From contig CAMRHE010000035.1 in assembly GCA_947044405.1 (NCBI GenBank), positions 7,971,501-8,035,500 of the forward strand: a stretch of 64,000 bases of DNA, in the 5' to 3' direction. The notes under the pieces are model-generated. The model was given only the letters and a program-made list of their open reading frames with translations, made no database searches and was not told the DNA's origin. Positions within the stretch are counted from its first letter, which is position 1, and each line of letters starts with the position of its first letter. Shown piece after piece: positions 49,690-59,070 of this stretch. A program made the position numbers and the translations under genes. The DNA is from Leptodactylus fallax. Its lineage: Eukaryota; Chordata; Amphibia; Anura; Leptodactylidae.

Positions 49690-49948
49690 CATATTGGTTA
49701 ACTGTATTCCATTTCCTTCTCAGTGCTTCGCAATGTGAAGCGTGTATTCAGGTAGATTTTCCCTCCAACTTTACTGAGGTGGCAGTTGTCAGCAATATCT
49801 GGAAGGGGCCATCATATCTGGGTTCAAGAGATTTCCTTCTCGCGACTACCCAATCACCAGGCTGCAAGCTATGCGTTCCTGAAAAATCAGAAGGGTCTGG
49901 AATAGAAGAGAACACTTGTTTATGTGTCTCTTTCCGTTTTATTGACAC
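49690..49948 (-). pseudogene. pol: ERV integrase C-terminal domain
   Basis: Last part of Pol, out of frame with the main integrase block. It reads LQPGDWVVARRKSLEPRYDG, PFQILLTTATSVKLEG: the small DNA-binding domain with the GDWV and PRYDGPF features of gamma-type integrases. A TGA at 49750-49748 stands where the family normally has Trp before a HASH motif, and the homologous frame continues (IHASHCEALRRK) to about 49690. So there is one frameshift at the junction with 49939-51348 and one nonsense change. Confidence 0.85.
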
Positions 49949-51348
49949 AAATTTTGTACATAGCTGGCAATATTGTCATAGTTAAGCTGTAATGTCTGAG
50001 GGAAGTACAATCCTATTTTAGTTGCACTTCCAAACAATATTTCAAATGGTGACAACCCTGTCCTCCTGTTAGGAGTAGTTCTTACTGAATATAAGGCTAG
50101 AGACAGGCATTCAGGCCAAGGCTTTCCTGTCTCTGCCATGGCTTTCTGAATCTTTAATCTGAGTGTACCATTCAACCTCTCCACTTTGCCTGAACTCTGA
50201 GGATGGTAGGGTGTGTGAAAAGCTCGCTCAATCCCTAGTGCAGACATTATTTCTTTCATTATCTCACCTGTGAAATGTGTACCTCTGTCAGACTCAATCA
50301 CCTCGGGCACTCCAAACCTACACACAAGTTCAGACATCAATTTCTTGGCAGTTGCTTTGCTCACAGGGTAGGCCTCAGGCCATCCTGAAAACAAATCCAC
50401 ACAGACCAACACACACTCGTATGTTCCAGACTTAGGCAACTGTATGTAATCTATCTGTATCCTCTGAAATGGGTACAGGGATTTTGGTGTATACTTGGTG
50501 GGTGTTTTAACTACCTGTCCTGGGTTGTGTAGAGCACATATGTGACATGCTTTTACGTGGTTATTAGCAGCTCTTCCAAAACCTGGGGCAAACCATAATT
50601 TACCCACTAATGACTCCATGGCATTTCGAGAGGCATGCACCTTACCGTGGGCCAAGCCAGCCATCTGGGGGTAGACTGCTGCGGGCAGACATAATCGATC
50701 CCCCATTTTCCACATACCATCATCTTCTGTAGCACCTGCTTTCTTCCATCTTTCAGTTTCCACACTGGTAACCTTTGAGTACAGCCCTTTTGGGTCTGCT
50801 AGGTCAATGTCCATTTTGCTCACCTGGTTGGGACCCCTTCTGGCCAGTAGTGCTGCAGCCTTGGCTGCTATGTCGGCTCTCTCATTTCCACGGCTTTCAG
50901 GGTCCCTTCCTTTTGCGTGAGCTCCGACTTTCACAATTGCCAACTGCTTTGGGAGCAGTATGGCCTCCATCAGTCGACTTACCACATCTCCATTCTTAAT
51001 TGGCTTGCCCTGTGCCGTTAGGAAGTTCCTTGCCCTCCATATTGGACCATAATCATGTGCAATGCCAAAAGCATACCTGGAGTCAGTGTATATGTTAGCT
51101 GTTCTACCTTTGGCTATCTTACAAGCCTCCATAAGGGCTTTAAGTTCAGCTTCTTGGGCTGACATGTGTGGTGGAAGAGCTTCCTGGACTATGTCGTCAT
51201 GTTCAGTGACTACAGCATACCCTGTAACAAATTTGCCTTCATCTGTCAGATACCTTGAGCCATCCACAAACATCTCATAATCAGGATTTTGTAATGGCAC
51301 ATCTGTGACATGGTCAAATCCCACTGTTTCCTGTGACATAAGAGCCAT
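49939..51348 (-). pseudogene. pol: ERV RNase H and integrase block
   Basis: 469 open codons. RNase H occupies about residues 20-165, with Asp29 (FVDG), Glu66 or Glu68 (AQEAELKAL), Asp89 (YTDSR), His144 and Asp159 (NERADIAAKAA). Integrase follows: zinc-binding His234, His238, Cys268 and Cys271 (HGKVH ... ACHIC), then the catalytic Asp300 (RIQIDYIQL), Asp354 (ESDRGTHFTGE) and Glu390 (GKVERLNG), the last two separated by 35 residues. All catalytic residues are present. The first Met is not a biological start, since Pol would be read through from RT; upstream lies a frameshift. The domain continues in another frame at 49948. Integrase would join viral DNA to the host; the surviving core is the best-preserved gene in the provirus. 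Confidence 0.93.
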
Positions 51349-51398
51349 ACAATCATGTTCATGCTGGCTGTCAAACAGTTCTTCTTCAGAGAGAGAGT

Positions 51399-51668
51399 TT
51401 AAACATCTTCCACTCCCCCTTTTGAATCATGAACTCCTACAGGAAGAAGAGTTGCAGGATTCAAAGTTAAACAGCGTTGAAAAGAGATGTTTGAGGAGGA
51501 CTGCAGAGCAAATTCCATTTTGCACTGCCGTGCCAAAGAAAGGTGACATCTGTCTACCTGTGTGAGGATAGCATGGATGTCATGAGGTGTATACACAACC
51601 AATAAATGATCTAGGACAATGTCTGAGCTTTTCTCAAGCAACGCTTGTACTGAGAGGACCACCCGCAC
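51399..51668 (-). pseudogene. pol: ERV connection domain fragment
   Basis: 89 codons: VLSVQALLEKSSDIVLDHLL, VVYTPHDIHAILTQ, FQRCLTLNPATLLP. This is the RT-RNase H connection of gamma-type Pol (the VxTPHxIxALL and LNPATLLP features). Both its junctions, with 51634-52017 and with 49939-51348, need a frame change. Confidence 0.85.
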
Positions 51669-52017
51669 ACAGGAGGGGGTCCCCCTGGCTTACAGCGTCT
51701 AACCGTGAGCTGTAATAGGCCACCGGGCGTTTCTTATCCCCGTGTTGTTGTGTGAGAACTGCAGTTGCATGCCCCATCATCTCAGTCACGTAGAGCTGAA
51801 AAGGTTTCTGATAGTCAGGTAGGCCTAGGGCCGGAGCACTGACTATCTGCAACTTCAGCTGGTAAAACGCATCCATGGCCTCAGATGTGAGGCTGAATGG
51901 TTTTGAGGAGAGGCTATCGTACAGAGGTTGCATGGTCAGAGATGCAGATCTGATCCATGGCCTACAGTAGGATACCAATCCCAAAAAGGTACGTAGCTGA
52001 GCATGAGAGGTTGGCAC
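51634..52017 (-). pseudogene. pol: ERV RT thumb and connection fragment
   Basis: 127 codons: MPTSHAQLRTFLGLVSYCRP, then LYDSLSSKP, LQIVSAPALGLPDYQKPFQL and KKRPVAYYSSRLDAVSQG. These are the thumb helix (LRxFLGLxxYCRxWI) and connection motifs of gamma-type RT. The expected join after SRLDAV is disturbed. Out of frame with the upstream 52046-53245 block by a short indel near 52020-52050. Confidence 0.88.
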
Positions 52018-52045
52018 CTACATGTCTCTCACCACCTTGGTCCTC

Positions 52046-53245
52046 TCATCTGACAGGTGCTTGGTACCCTGGCCGAGACAGTGTCCCAGAAACACCACTT
52101 TTTGTTTTCAAAAATTGCAACTTGTCCTTGCTGGCCTTGCAGCCGTTCTGGTAGAGGAAACACAACAGGCTGATGGTCGCTGCTTCACAGGTTGATTTGT
52201 CTGGGGCACAAAGAAGAAGATTATCAACATATTGTAACAAGATAACATCATCATGTGGAAAATACCAAGTACTCATGATAAGTGTAAGACACCTTGTGAA
52301 TTGGTTAGGACTGTTTTGCGCCCCTTGTGGTAGTACTGTCCAAGTGTACTGTTTACCCCTAAATGTGAATGCAAACAAATACTGACAATCGGGGTGTAAA
52401 GGCACAGAAAAATATGCATTGCAAAGATCTACACAACTATACCAGGTGGTACCTGTGGGGACAGCTGACAGCAAGGTGTGTGGGTTAGGTACCACTGGGG
52501 TTTCAAGTAGTGTTACTTTATTCAATTCCCTAAGATCATGAACCATACGGTATGTGTCTGGTTCTCCCTTTTTGCCCTTTTTCTTCACTGGGGAAAGAGG
52601 AGTGTTAGCTACAGAAGTACATTCCTCTGCTTTCACTAATTCCACTATTGTTACTGCTATGGCATCTTCTTGGGCATGAGTCAAAGGATATTGTTTAATC
52701 CTGGGTGGCTGAGCACCAGGTTTCAGGGTTACCATAACAGGGGGTACATCCAATTTACCTAAGTCTGTTTTCCCAGTTGCCCATAATGCTTTTGGCACTT
52801 GGGATAACAGTACATTTTCTTCTTCAGTGAGGACAAAAATACAATTTGGTGTACTTAACTCGGCAGATAACAAACACAAAATCTCATGGTTAGTATGTGT
52901 GACTTTTACATATGCTTCTCCTGATGAATGCAACATGATATTACAACCTAATATTCCCATCACATCTGTACCAAGAATGTTATCTGATGTGTCGGAGACT
53001 AAATACTTAGTGAGTATCCTGCAACCCTGAAATGAGGTTTCTACAGGATCAGTTTGATCTAAAGCATCCACCGTTTTAGTGAGAAGTCTTCCATAATAAG
53101 CTTCCACAGTCACCTTTCTCTCTTTTAGCAGATACCTTACTTCAGGTGATAACAGGCAAGACAATAAATTCACATAACATAGTACAAGACATAATTTCAT
53201 ATGCTTGAGTATTTTCTGGAATATTTGACACATATATATTGTCAT
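52046..53245 (-). pseudogene. pol: ERV protease end and RT, active site changed
   Basis: 399 open codons. Residues 75-105 (KYLVSDTSDNILGTDVMGIL) fit the C-terminal half of a retroviral protease; the catalytic Asp-Thr/Ser-Gly loop is not seen. RT fingers and palm follow: QYPLTHAQEDAI (186-197), YRMVHDLRELNKV (232-244), CVDLCNAYFSVPL with the first catalytic Asp273, and VLPQGAQNSPNQF (304-316). The active-site box reads YVDN at 339-342, so the second metal-binding Asp is replaced by Asn (codon at 52222-52220), which should abolish polymerisation. Past residue 380 the frame leaves the family sequence and closes. The first Met is not a biological start. Confidence 0.9.
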
Positions 53246-53732
53246 TGTACCTTACTTTTCCATTTAACCTTAGGCTAACACTTTTATCAAAATATTTTCC
53301 CTTTGGGCATAAATAGTCATCATACACAGGCTGCGGACCCCGGAGGCCCAAAGCCAAGTTTCACTTTGTAATAATTGACATGTAACATTATTGGGTAACA
53401 GCATCATGTTCAGCTTGTGATTTTCTGCGTGCGCATCACATCGGATACAACGACCTTGGAGTTACTTGGCAGTCAATTAATGTTTTGGTTATTCCCTGCA
53501 GAGCGCTACAACAGAATACAGGAATACAATTCAAGGGGATAGCAGTTAATACTGACACCAAACTTACATATTACTATTTTTGTACAATTTTCAAATATTT
53601 CCCAAACCCCACAGACTTTAGAATTTTCTTCACTGGATTCCAACCAAAAGTTGAATCCCTGTGGAACAACACAATATCCTAGTTTCTTCTTTTTAGGGGA
53701 CATTTCCTGAAAGCGGATTTAATAATACAGGT

Positions 53733-53783
<51 letters not shown>

Positions 53784-53995
53784 CCAATAAACATCATACC
53801 GATGGTGGACAGTTTTTCTCTTTGCACTATATCAGATTCTCTGAATATTTTGTTAAAGTAAGTAATATTTCATACAGAACTGGGAGATAAGATGGGTTAT
53901 ATTAAACAAGAATACTGAGAAGGGTGATGTCTCCCTTCAAGCCTGATTCTCGGAGTGAGGTGGGGGTGATTCATTATTTCCTGAACTATCATCCC
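53246..53995 (-). other. ERV region with no recognisable capsid
   Basis: 750 bp where capsid, nucleocapsid and the protease start should be. A minus-strand stretch around 53415-53450 reads CIRCDAHAENHK, which might be a decayed zinc knuckle, but this is weak. A (TA)n tract at 53737-53781 interrupts the region. Most of gag appears deleted or replaced. Confidence 0.5.
53737..53781. repeat. (TA)n microsatellite
   Basis: About 22 TA units inside the provirus. Confidence 0.95.
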
Positions 53996-54229
53996 TTATC
54001 CTATTCTATTGCTTCCTTCTATCAGGGCATATATGCCTCTTTGCAGCTTTTTGTCTTGAATCAATCCTGCATGGTCTAATCTCCACTGATCCCAAAATCT
54101 ACTGTCTACTAACCCAGTCTGGTGTATTCCTGCCTTTTTCAGAATTTTCTTTACCTGTGTGGCTACTTCTTTCCCTATCTCTATTAGTTCAAATGGGGTG
54201 TACCATATCTTAGAGGGTCCCATCCCCAT
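53996..54229 (-). pseudogene. gag: ERV gag N-terminal fragment
   Basis: 77 codons starting MGMGPSKIWYTPFELIEIGK, at the position expected for Gag (about 0.8 kb from the 5' LTR). Gly at position 2 and Ser at 6 fit an N-myristoylation signal, as in matrix proteins that target the membrane. It ends early; the rest of Gag is not found downstream. The call as matrix rests on position and N-terminus, not on a clear domain match. Confidence 0.6.
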
Positions 54230-54997
54230 CTTGGCTGGTAGCTAATCAGCCAGTGAGCTTCTCACTCCTCTAGGGCAACCTTTGAGACAATAGAGGGTCA
54301 CTTATGACTACTTAGTGAGAACTCCCAGACAGACTCTTTCTGTCTTCTATGAACTACTCTACTTGTGCAAGTTCAGAAGTAGCGCTCAGGGCAATGCCTA
54401 ATGGCTTCCACAGGCTCAACTTTCTGCCTGTGTCCCCTTACCAAAACACTCCCAAATCACTACACGCACTTCTTCGCGTGGATTCTACTAAGTCCTTCGT
54501 GCTACTACTCAGGTCCCAATCGACCTTGACCATCCAGACACGGCTGGAGGCTAGTGTTCCAAAACAAGGACTGTTCAATCACTCAGTGCTTCTCAGTTCC
54601 GAACCTTGTCCGCAACTCTAGACTCTAGGGGTTAAGAATAGAGAACTTTTCCCCATTCTTTGCAGCCTCATGTATCTTATAACACAGGTAACATACAAAC
54701 ATCAGTAGACAGGTAAGACAAAAAGCAAAGAAAACAATTTCCATCATTTACAGGTGACATGTCCCTTTTAGGTTCTTCCGTACTATTCAATTGGCATCAA
54801 GATGTCATATAAACATGCAGCAGCTTACCTCACTCATCGATACAGAGTATAGACACACAGGGGAGCTCAGATATACTAATTGGCAAGATAAGGTCTTTCC
54901 TCACAGTACTGTTTTTATCTGAGGTCCTCTGGTCCCGTCCTCAAGTCGATCGGTGAGTGGGTCGGCACTCTATCAGCTGCACATCAGACGATCTCGA

Positions 54998-55017
54998 GCC
55001 CCAGGATGGTTTGCCAA
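54998..55017 (-). promoter_or_regulatory. ERV primer-binding-site candidate
   Basis: On the minus strand, a few bases after the LTR end, TGGCAAACCATCCTGGGG. It starts with the TGG expected for pairing with a tRNA 3' end; tRNA species not assigned. Confidence 0.5.
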
Positions 55018-55021
55018 TTTC

Positions 55022-55470
55022 TGTTGGGGGTTAAGTCCCCCCGGGATGGATGTCACCGTAAGCCTAATTAAATAAATAACCAGTTTCGAGCGCTCGGGAA
55101 ACAAGACGTACACAGGTATCGTGTATGAACAGTTTCTTCTTTATTGCGTAGTTCAATACAGTTTTAAAGGTAAGCTCAGTTACATAACAGTCATGTGATC
55201 AATGTACATATATGGGTTTTCCAGTTCCATTACCAGACAAAGTTGTTCAGTTTCCCATCACCCCAGATGTTTTCTTTTCACCTAGTCTAAATGTCCTTCT
55301 TATCTTTCCTGAGAATGGTACATCTCTGAGAACAGCAGAACTGTTGATATTCAGACCCTGAGATTATATTCTATCTCTAAACTATTTAGTCTGCATGGAG
55401 AACATTTCACCCTGTGTCTTCTATATACTGCATTATAAAATATAATACAAGTCATGCTTTAACCCTTACA
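55022..55470 (-). repeat. ERV 5' LTR
   Basis: 449 bp, same length as the other LTR, with five base differences by eye. It is the 5' copy because the genes run on the minus strand. Confidence 0.95.
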
Positions 55471-55537
55471 CCACTTATATAATTGATGTCCCCTAATAAA
55501 TGCTTTGCCTCATTAGAGAGGCGCCACTGCATGCAGC

Positions 55538-56332
55538 TAATCAGCATCCATCTGGCCCTGTGATGTCACAGCCCTATAAAAACCATCGGCCATTTTAGGT
55601 TCAGTCATTTCACATCGCTCTTACTGCAGGGACAGACATCAGCAGGAGCTAGGGAAAGACTTAGAAAACAGAAAGAAGTTCAGGGAAAGAGGATTACAAG
55701 TGTAGGGGAAGTATAGGGAGAAATTGAAACAAGAATTTGGGGTGGTTGCAGCGCCATTAACATCAAGAATTTTAATACACATTGCAGCACTCAATGCCGT
55801 TATACTGCTGCTCATTACTCATACCTGTGTCTTCAAGGTGGAACACAACAAGCCTTTTGCAGTGCAGTACAGCAAAAGACAGTGAATTATCATCCACTAA
55901 TATGTGCAGTTATGTGTTGTAATGCCTTTTTCAAGGCGTTTCTTAGTGGGGAAAGACATAAGAGGCATATTAGCCATTCTGTTCAGAGTATAAAATTACA
56001 GGCCATTTCTCAATACAGTAGTGGCAAGAATCAATAATTCTTAGAACAACAGCTAACTGTAGAGATTAGTTGCTAAGAATTATTGGTTTTTCCTACTACT
56101 GTATTGAGAAATGGCCTGTATTTTTATGCTCTGACCAAAATGGCGAATATGGCCCTTATTTGTTTCCCCACTAATAAACACCTTTAAATGAGTGTTAGAA
56201 TAACAGCTAACTGCAGAGATTAGTGGCTTTCACTTATTTAAAGGTGTTTATTAGTGGGGAAAGAAATAAGGGCCATTTTCGCCATTCTGTTCCAAGTATA
56301 AAATTACAGGCCATTTTGCAGTACAGCACTGC

Positions 56333-56367
<35 letters not shown>

Positions 56368-56749
56368 CAATTCTTATCCAGTAATCTCTGCCTTTATCCC
56401 GCTTTTTTTTTTTTAAAGGTGTTCATTAATGGGGAAAGAAATAAGGGGCATATTCGCCATTCTCTTCAAAGTAGAAAATTACAGGCCTTTTTGCCCTGTA
56501 TTCATTTCCTTTGCAATTACATTTTTTTTTTCATCTAACAGTATGTCAGACAGAGAAGCGACAGGCCAAAGGCCTAAATGTTTCTGGCGCAGGCATAGGT
56601 CGCAGCAGAGTAAGGGGGCGTGGCAGCAGGGGTCACTTACAGAGGCCTGAGCTCCCAGTGTCAGCTAGCGTGTCTTGACTAGCAACCCAACGGTTGTATA
56701 ATGGTTGACTCAGTCATCCACTTCATCCCAAGTCACATCAGACACCCCC
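55538..56749. repeat. Frog dispersed repeat, right part
   Basis: Continuation of 46421-46604. Contains TGTGATGTCACAGCCCTATA, then several inverted and direct copies of a block with AAATTACAGGCCATTTCTCA: arms at about 55985-56050 and 56065-56140, then AAAGGTGTTTATTAGTGGGG units at 56185 and 56240 in both orientations. A 31-base A run is at 56334-56364. Ends at CACCCCC where the gypsy LTR starts. No coding signal; superfamily unknown. Confidence 0.6.
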
Positions 56750-57596
56750 TGTTACGATCAGGGGACCTAAGCAGTACTAGTTAACACAGAAACAAATAGC
56801 AATAAACTATACAGGAAATATCCTGCAATAGAAAGTAAGCAAAGAAATGGGGAATTTAAATAAACAATGCAAATATTCAGATGTGAGGAAATACTGAGAT
56901 TAATAAAGGATATAACTAAATACTATGCAATATTGATGAAGGGCAAACAACAAGGCATGAGAGAATAAGATAAATTCTGAAAATAAACTAAAACAAACAC
57001 AGAAACAACAACAACAACATATCATTGAAGGTAACACACAACATACAGCAGGGAATTCAAACCAGCAAAGACTGTGAGGAAATCACAGATGACCTTTCTG
57101 AGAGATTTGCAGGGAACCACACCCAAAACAGGTAGCAGAGCAAAGTCATGTGTGAACAGACTGTTATCTACAAAAAATACTAAAGTACACTTCTGGCCAT
57201 GTTTTCTCCCTAAAATGGCGTCAGAAGGAACGGATGCTTAAGAGGCTAGATAGAAAAGCCTAGTAAAGGGAAATACTAACATTTCAGAAAAGTCCTGTCT
57301 GTTCACACTTCAAAAACACTTACCCGCAGTGAGAAGCCTAGAATCTAATATTCTTGCTTACTCATGGTTCACATGTAAAAAAAATATCTGCTGGAGCTGG
57401 ATCTGCGGTTTCAGAAATGCAATAAAGCTGAATCAGGCTGATCGCTGGATAGAAGATGACCTGCTCAGAGTCCAGAAAAGACTGAGCTAAAAAGCTAGCC
57501 AAACCAAACCCAGCCCCCAGAAACTCACATGACACCAAGCAACCAGGAAAAGGGAAAACCCGGAGAACAACAAAAACAAAACACAGAACCATAACA
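56750..57596 (-). repeat. Ty3/gypsy LTR (3' LTR of a minus-strand element)
   Basis: 847 bp from TGTTACGATCAGGGG to GAACCATAACA (TG...CA). The adjoining sequence on the inner side is a polypurine tract and then integrase on the minus strand, so this is the 3' LTR. No second LTR is in the window. Confidence 0.85.
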
Positions 57597-57616
57597 GTAC
57601 CCCCATCCCCCCACGA
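57597..57616 (-). promoter_or_regulatory. Gypsy polypurine tract
   Basis: On the minus strand CGTGGGGGGATGGGGGTAC, directly before the LTR. Confidence 0.85.
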
Positions 57617-57639
57617 AGAAAGGGTTTACCGATCCCTTT

Positions 57640-58808
57640 CCTGCGCATTGGGCTTTGAAGGGACATCTTTGGAAAAACTCTGCCACAAGTCTATCAGCAT
57701 GAATATCAGAAGCAGAAACCCAAGAATTATCTTCAGAGCTATAACCCTTCAATTTAACAAGAAACTATAACCTCCATCTAGAGAACCTAGAATCAATAAT
57801 CCTTTCAACTTCAAACTCTAAATCACCATCCACTAAAACAGGCGAAGGAGGTGCAGGCGAAGGAACTACTGTTGGAACAGACTTCTTACACCAGGATTTA
57901 TGAAAGACATCATGGATCTTAAAACTACTAGGTAACTTCAGATGGAAGGAAACAGGATTAATAATGTGGACAATCTCATATGGACCAATAAACCTTGGTT
58001 TAAACTTGGGGGAAGGAACTCTCATCTGGATATTCTTAGATGAGAGCCACACCTTGTCACCAAGCCTAAAGATCTCGCCAACTGAACGTTTGCGGTTGGC
58101 AGAGACTTGAGCAAAATTTTGATCCTTTTCCAAATTAACTAGGACTTGGTACCACATATTCCTCATCCTGTTAGTCAAAAACTCCACTTCAGGGCAATCA
58201 GAAGACTGCGTCTGAGAAGAAATAAACCTAGGATGAAACCCCTGATTACAGAAAAACGAATAAACCAAAGTTGCCGAGCTCGCCCTGTTATTAATAGCAA
58301 ACTCAGCAAGAGGTAAAAAGGAAATCCAATCATTCTGATCAGATGAAATATAACACCGCAGATAACATTCAAGAATTTGATTAGACCTCTCAGTCTGTCC
58401 GTTAGTCTCGGGATGAAAAGCAGAAGAAAAAGACGAGGAAATTCCCAATTTCGAATAAAAAGCCCTCCAAAAACCAGAAACAAACTGTACACCTCTATCA
58501 GAAACCATATTTTCAGGAATTCCATGCAGACGGACAATATTTTCAAAAAACAAGGGCACCAATTCTTTAGCAGAGGGTAATTTAGAAAGAGGAACAAAAT
58601 GAACCATCTTAGAAAATCTATCACAAATTACCCAAATGACAGTTTTACCTTGTGAAGATGGCAACTCAGAAATAAAATCCATTGATATGTGTGTCCAAGG
58701 CCTAACAGGTAAGGATAAAGGTGTTAACAACCTCACTGGCCGCAAACGCAACAACTTAGACCTGACACACACACACATCACACGACTGAACAAACTGGCG
58801 TACATCAA
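57640..58808 (-). pseudogene. pol: Chromovirus integrase with chromodomain
   Basis: The frame 58808-57765 (347 codons) starts inside the integrase. Catalytic Asp44 (HISMDFISELP), Asp104 (MVSDRGVQFVSGFW) and Glu140 (NGQTERSNQ) are present, with 35 residues between the last two. Then come FLPLAEFAINN, GDKVWLSSKNIQ and KFKPRFIGPYEIV (the GPY/F module). HDVFHKSWCKK leads to EFEVERIIDSRFSRWRL, the start of a chromodomain. A TAG immediately after that Leu interrupts it; the same frame continues FLVKLKGYSSEDNSWVSASD and ends near 57640. The chromodomain marks the element as a chromovirus, whose integrase is guided by histone marks. The first Met is not a true start; upstream Pol is in 58809-59062. 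Confidence 0.93.
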
Positions 58809-59070
58809 AGGACAAAGAAGGCCACCAAAAAAAAAAACAAAAAACCATCAATCAAATCCCTAGTGCCAAAAATACCAGGATGGCCAGACACGGTAGAACC
58901 ATGAACTTCTGTCATAACTTGAACTCCAAAGAAACAAACAACTTGTCACCAGGACAAGCATCAGGTTGCAAATCTTGTCTCCTCTGAACTAAGGCTCTCA
59001 AATCTGGGGAAATAGCAGAAATTATTATCCCCTTAGCCAAATATTTTCAGGCTCACTTATATCCTGTTGG
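58809..59070 (-). pseudogene. pol: Gypsy integrase zinc-finger region, broken
   Basis: Minus-strand frames read GHPGI-like and FFWWPSLSFDVRQFVQSCDV, the H2C2 zinc-binding region that precedes the integrase core, with an A-run frameshift at about 58829-58845. The N-terminal end stops where the hAT-like element 59071-61389 is inserted and continues at 61398. Confidence 0.75.

Larger units (their letters stand above)
49125..55470 (-). mobile_element. Env-less gamma-type endogenous retrovirus
   Basis: 6346 bp on the minus strand with the 4-bp duplication CCAC (49121-49124 and 55471-55474). LTRs of 449 bp at both ends differ at five positions by eye (about 99 percent identical). In element order (right to left): 5' LTR, primer-binding site, truncated gag, protease end plus RT, RNase H, integrase, polypurine tract, 3' LTR. 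RT and integrase motifs are of the gamma/epsilon-retrovirus type. The integrase C-terminus runs almost to the polypurine tract, so there is no room for env. Several frameshifts and stops, a damaged RT active site and a shortened gag make the copy inactive. Confidence 0.92.
46605..55529. mobile_element. hAT-like element carrying two later insertions
   Basis: Exact 8-bp duplication CATGCAGC at 46597-46604 and 55530-55537. The left end is CAGTGGTGAACCTAGCCTC and the inverted right end CAGTGGCGCCTCTCTAATG. The internal sequence matches, in reverse orientation, the element 59071-61389 (for example AACAACACGGCATTAACAATG, TTGGTGGATGGACGAACC, TTAATATAAAGATGCAC). Without its insertions (TTAA element 46736-47596 and the retrovirus 49125-55470) it would be about 1.7 kb. 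No transposase. Confidence 0.9.

Noticed and set aside
49635..49985. 116-codon plus-strand frame with a possible signal peptide
   Set aside because: It is the antisense of the retroviral integrase C-terminus; the coding signal is on the minus strand.
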